Shown here piece by piece: positions 34,600-46,544 of a stretch of DNA of 64,000 bases. Every line of letters starts with the position of its first letter. Position 1 is the stretch's first letter. Made by a program: the position numbers and the translations under genes. This stretch comes from Torymus aiolomorphi (lineage: Eukaryota > Arthropoda > Insecta > Hymenoptera > Torymidae), in the NCBI GenBank assembly GCA_036365515.1, contig CM070876.1:119896810-119960809 (forward strand), written 5' to 3'. The notes under the pieces are model-generated. The model saw only the letters and a program-made list of their open reading frames with translations. It did no database searches and was not told the origin of the DNA.

Positions 34600-36110
34600 A
34601 ATTTCTGAAAATTCATAGAAATCATCTAAGATGCATCCCCAACAGTTCCGGAACGAGCCAAAAGTGATACAACAATTATTTATTTAGTAAATAAATAATT
34701 AAGCTAACAAAATACGGGATTTTCTTAGTTAATTCGCAGGCACGGGCACCGGACACCTTCTAAAGTTCTGAAAATTCATAGAGATCATCTACGATGCATC
34801 CCCAACAATCCCGAAACGGGCCAAAAATAGCACTACAATTATTTATTTTGTAAATAAAAAAATTAACTAACAAAAATACGGGATTTTCTTAGTTAATTCG
34901 CAGCCACGGGCACTGGTCGACTCCTATGGTTCTCATAATTGAATCGCATTATCTAAGAAGCATTCCCATTAATTCTGGTACGATTTTCAAGTGGCACAAC
35001 TATTTATTTAAGAAATATAACTTAACTAACAAAATACGGGATTTTATAGTTAATTCGCAGCCACGGGCACCGGTTGACTTCTATGGTTCTAATAATTGAA
35101 TCGCATTATCTAAGAAGCATCCCCAATAATTCTGGTACGATTTCCAAATAGCACAACAACAATTTATTTAATAAATATAACTGAACTAACAAAGTACGGG
35201 ATTTTATAGTTAATTCGCAGCCACGGGCACCGGTCAACTCCAATAGTTCTATAAATTGAGACATTATTTAAGAAGCATCGTAAAGAATCCTGGAACGAGA
35301 CAAAAGTGGCACAACAATTATTTATTTAATAAAGAAATAACTTAATTAACAAAATACGGGACTTTCTTAGTTAATTCGCAGCCACGAGCACCGGTCACTC
35401 TTATGGTTGTAAAAATTGACAGACGTTATCAAAGAAGTGTCCCCAAGAATCCTGGAACGAGCCAAAAGTGGCACTATAATTATTTATTTAATAAATAAAT
35501 AACTTAATTAACAAAATACGTGAATTTATAGTTAATTCGCAGCTATGGACACCGGTCAACACTTATGGTTCTAAAAATTTACAGACATTATTTAAGAAGC
35601 ATCTCCAACAATTCGGTACGATTTCCATGTGCCACAAGAACTATTTATTTAAGAAATAAATGATTAAGCTAACAAAATACGGGATTTTCATAGTTAATCT
35701 GGAGCCACAGGCACCGGTCAACTCCTACAGTTCTGAAGATTCATAGAGATCATCTAAGATGCATCCCCAACATTTCCGGAAATAGCCAAAAGTGGCACAA
35801 CAATCATTCATTTAGTAAATAAAACAATTAACTAACAAAATACGGGATTTCCTTAGTTAATTCGCAGCCACGGGCACCGGTCAACTCTTATCGTTCTAAA
35901 AATTGATAGACATTACCTAAAAAGCATCCCCAACAATTCTAGAAGGACACAAAAGTGAAACAACAATTATTTATTTAATAAATAAATAGCTTAACTAAAA
36001 AAATACGGGACTTTCTTAGTTACATCGCAGCCACGAGCACCGGTCACTCCTATGGTTCTAAAAATTGATAGACATTATCTACTAAGTATCCCCAACAATA
36101 ACCTACAGTT
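34600..36110. repeat. Satellite B: 9 tandem copies of a ~161-bp unit
   Basis: The unit contains CAGCCACGGGCACCGGTCAA, AAGAAGCATCCCCAACAATT, GTGGCACAACAATTATTTAT and AAAATACGGGATTTTCTTAG. The CACGGGCACC landmark falls at 34741, 34905, 35062, 35222, 35383, 35544, 35706, 35869 and 36032, a spacing of 157-164 bp. Two more copies lie in reverse orientation at 49630-49885. Confidence 0.95.
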
Positions 36111-36129
36111 TTAATCTGATCTCAAATTG

Positions 36130-36258
36130 AGGGAGTAATAGTATATTATGCAACTAAGGAGGTAATGAGTTGGTCTGCCCTGAGCATGTGTAAATTGTTG
36201 ATCATGAACTCTGCACTGTCCAACTCTTTCCCTCCCTAGTTGCGCAATATACTATTTT
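36130..36258. repeat. Short stem-loop repeat
   Basis: AATAGTATATTATGCAACTA at 36137-36156 pairs with TAGTTGCGCAATATACTATT at 36237-36256, and GAGTTGG pairs with CCAACTC inside. A TTGCATAATATACTATTCTT word recurs at about 31710. It is probably a small MITE. Confidence 0.55.
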
Positions 36259-36369
36259 TTGACCACGGGCCGGAAATTTTACATTTGCAATTTTGAGCCA
36301 ACGCGAATGTGGTTCTATCGCACCGGCACAAGTGGGGTAAAACCAGATTTTTTTTTTCAAAATAAAATA

Positions 36370-37045
36370 ACTCCACACAGGAACGCCCGATTGAGATGAT
36401 TTTTATTTGTACTTACAGCTAATTAAATGTAGATTAGAGGAAAAATAAAGAAAATTTTCAAATCTATTTTTATAACCTCCAAAATTTACTAGAAACATGG
36501 GTATTTTTCTAAACTTCGTAAAAAACTTTATTCAAGTTTCAGAAAAATGTTTATTTTTGGTAAAAATCTTGACTTCTGAGTTCGTTCATATTTAATACAT
36601 AACCACCAGATCTCTGAACCATAACCTAACAACTCTAAATTGAATACTTCGCCGCAATGACAGGTTAATACGATTATCTCTAATGCACTATGACTTTTTA
36701 AGATAGTTATGACTAGATCAGTGATCTGTAATATTAAAAACTTATGATGAACCTAACCTAAAACTTTTAACCAATTAGTTCACTATTTCAAGTTATAAAT
36801 AGAAAACCTCGACACAGAAGTCACCGATATGGATGAGTTTTGTTTGTACTTCTAGCTAAATAAAGGTATATTGGGAGGAAGGACACCGATAATTTTCAAA
36901 TTAATTTTTATAACCTCCGAAATTGCGAAGAAACATTGATATTCTTTCAAATTTCGTAGAAAATCGTATTTATGTTTTAGAAAAATTATTCTTTTTTGTA
37001 AAAATGTTGACATCAGAGTTCGGCCATCTATAATATGGACCCTAG
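36370..37045. repeat. Tandemly duplicated ~200-bp segment next to a GA-rich start
   Basis: 36400-36600 and 36860-37045 share AATTTTCAAAT, TTTTATAACCTCC, TTTCAAATTTCGTA-like words and the junction TTGACTTCTGAGTTCG(T/G)YCAT. The second copy is followed by ATATGGACCCTAGGGAAGAG and GA-rich DNA. The same segment is inverted at 49390-49625, and its end recurs at 42355-42405. Confidence 0.75.
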
Positions 37046-37159
37046 GGAAGAGAGCGGAGTGAGAGAAGAGATTGATTGATTGATTGAACCATTTTATTAA
37101 CTCCTTGGGGTTTGACCCCGTCTGGCGCTCAAAGTAAAAGTACATGGTGATGATAATAG

Positions 37160-37862
37160 TGTTAAGTCCAGAAATAAGTGGAAATAAGTAGTAATTGGTT
37201 TTATGTAGGTTTATTATATAAAATACAATAATTTATTACCAATACAATCTGCTGGCTTCTGCTAGATCGATGCGTTGTAATTTCAATTACAATTCTTTTC
37301 TATAACACTTGCTTTTATAAATTTACTATAAATAGCTTATACGATCTGCTTACTAGACGAGTAAGGCTTACGATTACAATTTCAATAACTTATAAAATCT
37401 GCTTACTAGATGTGTAAGGCTTACGGTTTCAACTTCTCGATGTCGTAGAGGTACGCGGAGTTCGCCAGGTTTCTTGTACGCTGTGACTGATTCGCGTGAG
37501 ACACATCACTTCTTTTATAATACAAAATAATTAGGCTAAAGATGAGCCCGGTGACGTATCGAATTCATCTTTTGACAACTTATGTATTACAAGTTTTCTG
37601 GATCGTCGTACTTGCGAAATGCTGAGTATTGCAAAGTGTAGCCTTTCGACTGCCGCGGAGTTCGGTGGCTTGGATTCTAGCTCGACCGTATGTTAAAAAC
37701 TGCATGCGTTGTCTTCCTGAGTGGGTGACTCTATACGTCACAAGGTCGCATAAGCAGAACGCTGCGTAGTATTAAGTTGCATTCTCGCTTTTATGTGTCA
37801 GGAAATATCTGATACTAATTATGCTTTTTCTTTAAAATGAGAATACGTCTCCGGACGTAACA
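37160..37862. mobile_element. Solo LTR, 703 bp, with ATAG target duplication
   Basis: Starts TGTTAAGTCC and ends GGACGTAACA. ATAG flanks both sides (37156-37159 and 37863-37866). No internal retroviral-type coding remains, so it is a recombined solo LTR, probably gypsy- or BEL-type. It interrupts the 3' UTR of the LINE and is therefore younger than it. Confidence 0.7.
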
Positions 37863-38244
37863 ATAGTACAAAAGGCTAGTAAAATGTGTATGTATACATA
37901 GGTAGACAAAAACGCTTATAATTTTATAAATAAAAAGAAAGATAACTAAAAATAACTACATAAGTGTGAGAGACAAGCACGTTCACAAGACGAGCAGTAG
38001 CGAGTGTCTCAGGTATGTGTCGCATAAATTAAGGTTAGGCGAGGCAGCAGTAAATGCCAAGGTGCCCATACAAATAGAGTGGAAATAGAAAAAATAAAAA
38101 CATAGGATAAAGGGTGACGAAAATTGTGTTAACAGTGAGAGGGGCATACAGCGAGGGGGGGGGGGGGGCGCACGCATTGCTACCCTTACAATGGTAATCC
38201 TTAGTCGCGGGGCGGAGAGAGGGAACATGAGGCCGCCTGTCTGA

Positions 38245-40560
38245 CTAGAGTCGGGGGCGCGGGATAGGTAGCAATCTCTCGGGCAGACGCTCGTCGTGCA
38301 CACGCTGCGCCCAGTCGGCCAGGCCCCTCTCTAGCAGAATTTCAAAGAGTGAAGTCTTGAAGTTTGAGAGGGATCGGGGTGAAAAGGTAGTGAGATTTGT
38401 CGAGTTTAGTAGTGACATGGCCTCGACGGTGAATGATCGCTTGTGGGCTTCGGTGCGAGACGTGGGCGGAACAAATGCCTGTGGCGGGCGCCTTTCGGAG
38501 TGACGCACGGCAAGGTCGATGACCTGAAGCCGGTGAAACCGCTCTGCGAGGTAGGCGGGAGAGTCATTCGCGACCACTGAGAATGCTAGAGTGCCGACAA
38601 AGTACTCCCGGCGTCTAAGCACGGAGAGCCAGCGTAGACCAAGTAGGTGTGGCGTCACGTGCGCTAGGAACGGGAGATGTCCAACGATAAAACGCACGCA
38701 GGCCCTCAGCGCGATCTCGACCTTTTTGATTCGAGTTTTGTCTAGATGATGGTAGACGACACACGCGTAGTCGAGGCGAGGGAAAACCAGGCTCTCAACA
38801 AGGCATTTCCTTAGGGATCTTGAGAGGGAGCGACGGTGTAAACGCAGGATGTGAAGCGTACTATAAACCCTCCGGGTGATCTCGCTAACGTGCAGCTTCC
38901 AGTCGAGGGTTGGCGTGATGGTGACACCGAGGTTGCGTGCCTCAGTGACATGACAGTGCCTGTCTGTCGATCATGATCCTTGGAATGGAAGAGAGGTCGA
39001 GTCTGGCAGTATAAAGTTCACTTCCAAGGATCATGACCTTCGTCTTCTGGTGATTTAGGAGCAAACCATTCTCCTTTGCTCAGTCCGCAACCGCTTGGGC
39101 GTCGATGGAGGCGCGAGCAATAGCTTGGTCGATGTTTGCAGGCAAGAAGTGGGTGTAGACCTGTGTGTCGTCGGCGTAGATCATAACCCGGACAAATGTG
39201 AGTGCAGCAGGGAGGTCGTTTATGTAGATGGCGAATAATAAGGCTCCGAGCACAGTCCCTTGCGGAATGCCTGACGACGCGCGGAGCCAGCCTGAGATTG
39301 TGCCACCTTCATCAACTACTGCCTGGAGCCGATCAGCGAGATAGCTGAAAAACCAACGCAGCGCGTGGTTCGATATGTTAAGCGCTCTCAGTTTGGCGAG
39401 GAGGCGGACGTGCGGGATGGAGTCAAATGCCTTTAAAAAGTCGAATAGGATTAAGACAGTCAGCATTCTGTTCTCAATGGCTTGCCTCACATCCTCGAGT
39501 ACTCCTAGGAGAGCGGTCTGAGTGCTATGACCTTGTTTAAAACCCGCCTGGCGAGGATGGAGGAGGTTATGGGCCTCAAGGTAGCCGGATAGCTGGTCAT
39601 GAACCAGACGCTCAAGCGCTTTGGAGCACTCAGAGAGGAGAGCAATGGCTCGCGTGTCAGATGGTGATTTCATAGTTTTGGCTTTGGCTAGCGGTCGAAT
39701 GAGAGATTTTTTCCACTCTGATGGGAAGGTGGCGTTTATGATGGATGAGTTGATGAGTGAGGTGAAATCTGGGAGTGCCGATCTCATGGCAAGCTTCAAC
39801 ATCTGCGAGGTGATACCGTCATGCCCTGAGGCTTTCGACGTTGAGCGATTCACTGCCCCGAGGACTTCAAGTTCGGAGACTGGACGAAGGCAGAACAAAC
39901 GATTCAGCGCTGGACACAGCGGCTGGGAGACAATTTTGTCGTAATCAAGTTCTACTAGAGGGGGGTGGCGGTTGACTATTGATGTGAAATGGGCGTTTAG
40001 CGTTGCTGCGTCGAAATGGTGGAGGGGTGAGGGAGAGCTGGCGCCCGAGACTCGGAGACGCCTGAGCTCTCTCCACTTCGCTTCGGGGCTAGAGGCTTCC
40101 TCAAGGCGCGAGGCAATGTAGCGATTCTTCGCAGAATCGAGAGCGTTTGACGCGCGCGCGCGCGGCACGAAAGGACAGCAGCTCAGCTTCAGAGACATTG
40201 GCAGGGCAAGGGCCCATGACTACTTCAGATGATGTGGAACAGGTTATGAAGTTGTGACAAGATTGGGTTATGAGCGGGGGCAGGTCTGCTAGTCGGCTAA
40301 AAAGTGCGAGGTCAAGAAGTTCAGGGTGTAGTGTTTTAAGGTTGCGAGAGGAAATGGACTTGATGAGTGGGGGGGGGGGTTGTGCAGGGGATGGTGAGCT
40401 CAATGAAATCGTGGCCTGCTATGAATGGTGCTGATGATTTGGAGTAGGCTGTTATTGGGTGAGGGTTTTTTATGATGAAGAGATCGATGAAGGTGTGAGA
40501 ATTGTTCCAGAGTTGATGGTGTGTAGGAAGCGACGGGATAAGGTAGAGTGAGTGGTGATC
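38245..40560 (-). pseudogene. LINE ORF2: endonuclease end, reverse transcriptase, C-terminal domain
   Basis: Near 40400-40520 the minus strand encodes the end of an AP-type endonuclease (FIDLFII...SSAPFIAGHDFIEL, where the usual SDH is AGHD). The RT lies at 39080-40150: TSKASGHDGI, RQAGFKQGHSTQTAL, DFLKAFDSI (catalytic Asp), SGIPQGTVLGALLF and the catalytic YADDTQVY. A TGA at 39080-39082 then replaces a tryptophan-like position. A frameshift follows near 38955, and the frame runs to 38245 with the C-terminal LVFPRLDYACVVYHHLD and RRREYF region. Another frameshift lies near 40150. The element is dead, but all domains from late endonuclease on are readable. Confidence 0.85.
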
Positions 40561-41000
40561 TATGAAGGCTTGGAGTCACCTTACACGTAACACGACGTGC
40601 TAGGGCGATAAAACGTCGGCGGACGGTAAGATAGGTCGCCAGTGAGTAGCGGAGCACAGGTGTGGTAGCTGGCCGCGGTAACGAGGGCGCCCGGCTCTCG
40701 CTCAAGCTGCGCGACAGGAGATAACGCTGACTCATGCAAAAAAAGTTTCGAATGCTACTCCCTTACAGAAAACAGCTGGCGAGGGCCGCAGACGTGCAAG
40801 CAGACGACGCCGCACAGCTGGTCCACTCCTCACTGCAGAGATGATATAGGTGACGGACAATACAACAGAAGACGACGGGCTGGGTGGCAGTCGATGGAGA
40901 GCAGGGAAAGCGCAGTACAGCTTCAGGTGGTCGGCGGCGACGCAGCAGAGTAGAGGTGCAACGTGATTTTAGGGGCTGAGGTCAGGCGCAGGCAACCAGT

Positions 41001-41254
41001 CGCGTGTAGATGGTGACGGGCGATGCTGGGTGACGGCTCTCGGAGTTTAGCGCAGTGCTAGAGTGAGGTTATGTAATAACGTGATCATGAAAAGGTCCCC
41101 GGCACATAAAATTAGAGCGCAATGCATCCAATTTTTCGGCTGGTAGCTTGAGTGTCGTCTGGTGCCTCTTTTCCTATAAAATATGACTCCGAGGAGTGTA
41201 AAGGTGGTTAGCACAGAGACAAAAAGAGCGGGAGCTGAAGCAGACCACAACTAC
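41001..41254. other. Unassigned sequence upstream of the LINE
   Basis: GC-balanced DNA between the LINE coding region and the GA-rich tract. It could be LINE 5' UTR. No feature is supported. Confidence 0.3.
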
Positions 41255-41261
41255 ACTTACC

Positions 41262-41295
<34 letters not shown>

Positions 41296-42409
41296 TGGGA
41301 AGAGAGAGGAGAGAGAAGTGACAGATGGGAGAGGAAGAGATACAGGAGAGGCAGACAGACAATAGAGACACTAAAGAGAGAGAAAAGAAAGAGAAGAGGG
41401 AGAGAAGAGTAGAGAGAGAGAAAGGAGAGACAAGACAGAAGAGAGGGATACCGAAGAGAGAGAGACAGAAGTGAGAGAGACAGAATGGAGAGGGAAAGGA
41501 GAGAGAAAGACACGAGAGGGAAGAGAGAGAAGAGAGAGAGGACACCGAAGAAAGAGAGAACAGACAGCAGAGAGATACGAGACAGAAGAGACAGAGAGAG
41601 CGAGAGAAAGCGAGAGAGAGCGAGAGTAGAAGCAGAAGAAAGGGAGATAGGAGACAGAAGAGGCAGAAGAAAGGGGGGTCGAAGAGAGAGAAGAGAGAGG
41701 AGATTGAAGAAAGACTGAAAAGGGAGATACAGAAGAGATAGCAAACAGAGACTAAAGAGAGAGAGATAAAGAAGCGAGAAAGAAAGAGAAGGGTGAGAGG
41801 AGAGAAACGAAGAAGCGAGAGAGAGAAAGAGAAGAGTGAGAGGAGAGAGACGAGAGAGAGAGAAAGGAGAGAGACGAGAAAGAAAACAGAAATAAAAGAG
41901 AGAGAAGAGAGATGAGACAGAAGAGGGAAAGAGACGGAAGGCAGTCAGATTGAAGTCTCTTCCGTCTCTCTCTATCTCTTTCTCTCTCTGTCCTCTCTCT
42001 CATCTCTTCCTTCTCTCTTTTCTCTTTCTTTCCTGTCTTCCTCCTCTTCTCTCCCTTCTCGCCCTCTCTCTCTCTCTCTCTTCTGACTATCTCTTCTCTC
42101 CTCTATCTTCTCTCCCTGATGTGTCCCTTTTCTGCCTCTTCTCTGTCTTCTTTGTCTTCCCTCTCTTCTCACTCTTCTCTCTCTCCTCGCTATCGGCTCT
42201 CTCTCTTCTCTCTCTTCTCGCTCTCTGCTCTATCTTCTCTTTTTTTCTATTTCTTCTCTCTTCTCTCGCTCTCTTCTGTCTCTTCTCTCTCTTCTCTCTT
42301 GCCTCTCTCTCGCTCCTCTGCCCTCTCTCATCTCTGCCTTATCTCTCTACTCTTTGGTAAAAATGTTGACTTCTGGGTTCGTTCATATATAATATGGACG
42401 CTCGGGAAG

Positions 42410-42472
<63 letters not shown>

Positions 42473-42925
42473 GAAGAGAAGGAAGGGAGAGAGGCCCAGA
42501 AGACAAGAGAGAGAGAGAAGCGACAGAAGTGAGAGAGGAGGGAGAAGAGAGAGTGTCAGAACAGGAGGAAGAGAGAAGAGAAAAGCGAGACGAGAGCGAA
42601 GTGAGAGGAGTGGAAAGAGAGAAGGGAGCCTAGAAAAAGAGGTTAAAGGCAGAAGAGAGTGACAGAAGAACGCGAAGAGAGAGACAAGAGTGAGGGAGAG
42701 AAAACAGAGAAGTGAGAGAAGTGAGATGAGAGAAAGGCAGACGAGAGAGATATGAGAGAGAGAAGAGTGATAGAGGAGAGCCAGAAGAGAAGAGAGAGAG
42801 AGAAGCGAGATAAGGAAGAAAGGAGAGAGAAGAGAGAAACGGGACAAGACGAAGAAGAGAGAGAAGAGAGAAGAGAGAAAAGTGACAAGACAGAGAAGAG
42901 ACAGAAGAAAGTGAAGAAAGAGAAT
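41255..42925. repeat. GA-rich / CT-rich / GA-rich tract with a 50-bp conserved junction
   Basis: Purine-rich on the plus strand at 41255-41945, pyrimidine-rich at 41950-42350, then a short unique segment (TGTTGACTTCTGGGTTCGTT, ATATAATATGGAC) at 42355-42405. A pure (GA)n run follows at 42419-42468 and irregular GA-rich DNA continues to 42925. The polarity switch at 41950 gives a long polypurine/polypyrimidine inverted repeat that could form triplex or hairpin DNA. No genes are supported. Confidence 0.9.
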
Positions 42926-42929
42926 TTTT

Positions 42930-43200
42930 TTTTTCAATCTGAATTTATTAAAAAACTTCAGCTAAGGACTCAAAGGTCCAAAATAGCTAACGCAGTACAA
43001 AAAGTGAAAATACAGTGTCTCATATGAGTAGCATGAAAGCGGGATACAAGATTCCACGTATGCATACGCAAGTGAATTAGAAAACAAAAAGAAAAAGAGA
43101 TAAAATAATAAATAACAAATAAGGAAAAAACAGAAAACAATAAAAAATATATATGTGAGTGATTCTGCCATAACTTCCCCAGATTAGGTCTAACTTTTTT
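42930..43200 (-). mobile_element. LINE 3'-end fragment(s)
   Basis: The minus strand reads TTGGACCTTTGAGTCCTTAG, then TTTTTTAATAAATTCAGATTG and an A-run into the GA tract, a typical 3' end of a CR1-group LINE. Adjoining 43140-43200 on the plus strand matches the reverse complement of 46555-46620 (TATATATGNG...TTCTGCCATAACT.CCCCAGAT), the 3' end of the second LINE. Confidence 0.5.
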
Positions 43201-44830
43201 TTTGCAAAACCAACTTTTTATAGGCGTTTTGAGGTTTTATCTACTCATTATAACATTTAAAATAAGTACCCAGAAGGAATCCACTACAAAATATTCCGGT
43301 TATAGTTTACGTAACATTTTATGATCTTGGTAGGGGACGGAACTGACCATTATTGTAAAAAATTCTCGAAATTAATTCTAAAATATGTAATACGATAAAA
43401 AAAATCGGTAAAACAATTTCGAACAAGTGCTTGAAAAATAATATTTTATATAACCAAATTAATTAATAATATCAAATTCCGTAATAATATTAAGAGTAAT
43501 TAATCAAAATGATAATTTATGGTAATATATGCAAATTATTTTTCATACAGTGTTTTGATTTACATTTTTATTTATAATATTAAAATAATATTACAATTAA
43601 TATTTTCTGTTTACATTTAAAATTAATTTAATAAAATATAATATTTAATAATTTGTTAATGCGGTCTTACACCTATAAGCCTTTCTGGCCAAAATTACCT
43701 AATAAAATGATGAAAATATATTGTAAATATAACTTATCTTGAATAAAATGAGCCTAGGTAGAGGTCCTTAAACTCATTTTATCCTTAGTTACAGCATTTT
43801 CAAGGAAAAATGTTTGTTGTAACTTTTCTCTGATACCGCATGATGGATTTTCACAGAACAAAGTGCAAAGTCACTGAATTACGAGTCCATATATCAACGG
43901 CTTTCTCAGCATTACGAAATTTTACTTTTACTGATTTTCTTTGTTTAACTTGATGCTTTTTCTTCAGAATATTTGCGTTTCTCGTGGTCGGAGCCATTTT
44001 TCAAAATTTATTTTATAAAAGCAGATGAATAGAAATTTTAAATATTTCACAATTATATAAATCATTCATTATTTATATGAATTTACTCAATCTTATATAT
44101 AATTTATGATTTGAAATCGTATGGAATATCAGTTTTATTATAAGAAATAAAAACAGTCTGAACACCAAAGATTTCAGTTCAATTAAAAAAATTTTCAACA
44201 TTTAATAATGAATTTTAATCTTTTATGGGATGGTACTGACAGGGACGGAACTGACATTTTTAAGTGTAAGAAGCTCGCACGTCGCGTATACTCAATATTA
44301 CCTATTCTCTGCGTAGGCAGTTCTTATATCCACCAAATACTATAAAAAAATGCATTTTACTTACCATTAAACATAATCTAAACAGCGGATTACACGGGGG
44401 ACGGAACTGACTAAAATATTTGTATGCTGTGAAATTAGAAAAAGAAGTAGTCCGCGTTCGCGGATTTTTTAATTCTTAACGGCTTTCCCGCTTCCATCAT
44501 TCGTCCATGTGCTCGCGCTGGAGGAACCGACCGCTAGATGGCGTTATGGAGTCAAGTAGCGCTGTTTTCAAAGCAATTAATGCTATTATCAACATTTTCG
44601 TGCAAATTGCTGGACAAAAAGTATCCATCGTGATTTAATAGTAGTTTGTTGAATTTGACTTTGAACATAATGGAAACATATATTAAAAACCCTGCAATTT
44701 ACAATGTGTATGTGGGAATTACGCTTCTTCGCTTGATTTTAACGTGGTACAAGGTTTCATATTGAAAATCTTGTTTAGGACAAGGGACGAAACTGACATT
44801 TTGACTCTATTTTATTGATTCTTTTTTAAC
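43200..44830. other. AT-rich DNA with four copies of GGGACGGAACTGAC
   Basis: No gene found. GGGACG(G/A)AACTGAC occurs near 43336, 44241, 44400 and 44787, with a related GGTACTGAC at 44230. The sequence around the copies is otherwise unrelated. Confidence 0.45.
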
Positions 44831-45062
44831 AGACAGTTGTGACAGAGTCACATGTAACTGCTTGCTCGCCGCTGGCAGAACGCGAACACTTGTTTTGCTG
44901 TCCTTCTGTTATTGCCAGCGTCGAGGATGATCAGCTAGACATACACACAAGCATACACTATCATTGTCGGGTCGAGGGAATGCGCAGAGAGCGAGGGTCG
45001 AAGAGGGGGATCGTGCGCACGGGAGAGTCGTGCAACCCGGAGTGCGGTTGCGAGAGTAGTAC

Positions 45063-45107
<45 letters not shown>

Positions 45108-46540
45108 AGACGAGCAGCCGACGGACGATAGTGTAGGCTACGCGCAACTATCGGTGCGCGCGCCGAGGAGAGAGAGGGGCGCGCTGATAGTGCTGTGAGT
45201 AGGAGGGAGAGAGTCGCAGCCGACCAGCGCGTACAGTACCTATACGAGTACGGGCCGCGGCGCCGATTATAGAGTGGGAGGAAGAGGGAGAATAGCAGCC
45301 ATCCAGCGTGTAGTGTATAGCCATAGACGAAAGTGAGAGATAGATGGGGGGAGCGAATAGTGGCAACTGGGCCGACGCGCGTTGTGCATAGTGATATAGG
45401 TTCCGCGCATGATCTCCCGCGAACCTATCATGACTCAAATTATATGCGATTCATGTAATGTGGACAAGATGGGTACCAGAGTGAGGGCCAGAGTCAATCA
45501 TTTGCGGTGCTGCTCAAAGGGGGTTGGGGGTTCGAGGAAAGGATGAGCGTCACGAGGCCGGAGGCGATCGCTCTCGTGATCACCGACCAGCGAAGGAGTA
45601 GTTAGCTCTCTCTTGATTAATTCGACGAGTTAATAGTACCTAGTGTGAGTAAGTGTTGCTGGGAGATTGGGTATAAAGGAAGTGGCTGCCGATCACGAAG
45701 GAGTTTAAGTGCGTAAGTGTAGGTTGTTCCAGTTTGGAGCGGAGGAGTTGTAGGAGTCGAGCTGTGGTGTGCTGGGAGTTTCGTCGTGGGTTGAGTGTAG
45801 AGTTGCGATTGAGGTTTTGGGTCGGTCGGTTGGTGCGTCGGGGGTCGAGCTGTGAATTGGGGGTCGAGTTCCAAGGTCACCAGGAAGCGCAGTCTTGAGT
45901 CAAGTTGTGAGTTGCAGGGTCGAGTTTCAGGTTACCAAGGAGCTGCTAGAGTGTGGCATTTTCCCCGCCCGTGATCCAGGATTGTTCAGGGTGCGAGCCG
46001 GGTGTAGTTCGCTCGGGCACTCGGGAGACCAGGGTCTTATTTTGTTTTAACAGATTCGGCAGTGGGGTTGACGAGAGGTGACCAGCGAGAGCCACGCAGA
46101 CAAAGAGACGTTCTAACGCCGCCATCTTGATTTGAAGTTTCAATAAACCCCATTTTACCTCCTACGTGTTTGTTCTTATTAGCGAGTGTGCAATTCCCTG
46201 TGTGCGTGTCTATTCTCTTTGCGGCCCGAATAAGAAACGTATTGTGTCCAGCAGCGTGGGTATTATTGTGTGTCGGAGTATATGGAATTCAACGTTGGTT
46301 GTTGCTGGGTCGTGGCTGCTCCCTCATCGAGGCACTAGTCGCAAGCCGTGGCGTGGCTCCGTAAATAGAGAAGTAACGGAGAAAATAGTAGCGCAATATT
46401 TGCTCGAGTCTTACTCAATAATTATTTAGACTCTGTTAGTGGTTTTAAGCAAATACAACGTTACACAGTTAAGAAACGCTTTCTGTAGATCTTCCAAGAA
46501 AGTCAACGTCATTATATACACATTAGAGCCTGTGAAACAT
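44831..46540. other. GC-rich region, no gene supported; (GA)n at 45066-45105
   Basis: GC-rich, CpG-containing DNA with a pure GA run and repeated GGGTCGAG(C/T)TGTGA(A/G)TT-like words at 45840-45930. CAATAAACCCC near 46143 could be a polyadenylation signal, so an LTR or a promoter/5' UTR of a host gene are both possible. Small frames here are not convincing. Confidence 0.35.
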
Positions 46541-46544
46541 TTAT

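Larger units (their letters stand above)
37073..41000 (-). mobile_element. LINE-1 copy: CR1/jockey-group non-LTR retrotransposon, decayed
   Basis: Minus-strand element. The 3' end is marked by AATAAAATGGTTCAATCAATC at 37073-37105, a short tandem tail usual for CR1-like LINEs. Its 3' UTR (GTACTTTTACTTTGAGCGCC...) is split by a solo LTR at 37160-37862. The coding region spans 38245-40560. The 5' end is uncertain: the endonuclease is mostly missing, and sequence up to about 41000-41250 could be 5' UTR or unrelated. Confidence 0.75.

Noticed and set aside
33649..34600. Several Leu/Ser-rich or Arg/Glu-rich frames of 100-300 codons
   Set aside because: They are translations of the CT-rich tract in all frames. 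The same occurs at 41.2-42.9 kb and 47.7-49.4 kb. No start context or conserved domain is present.
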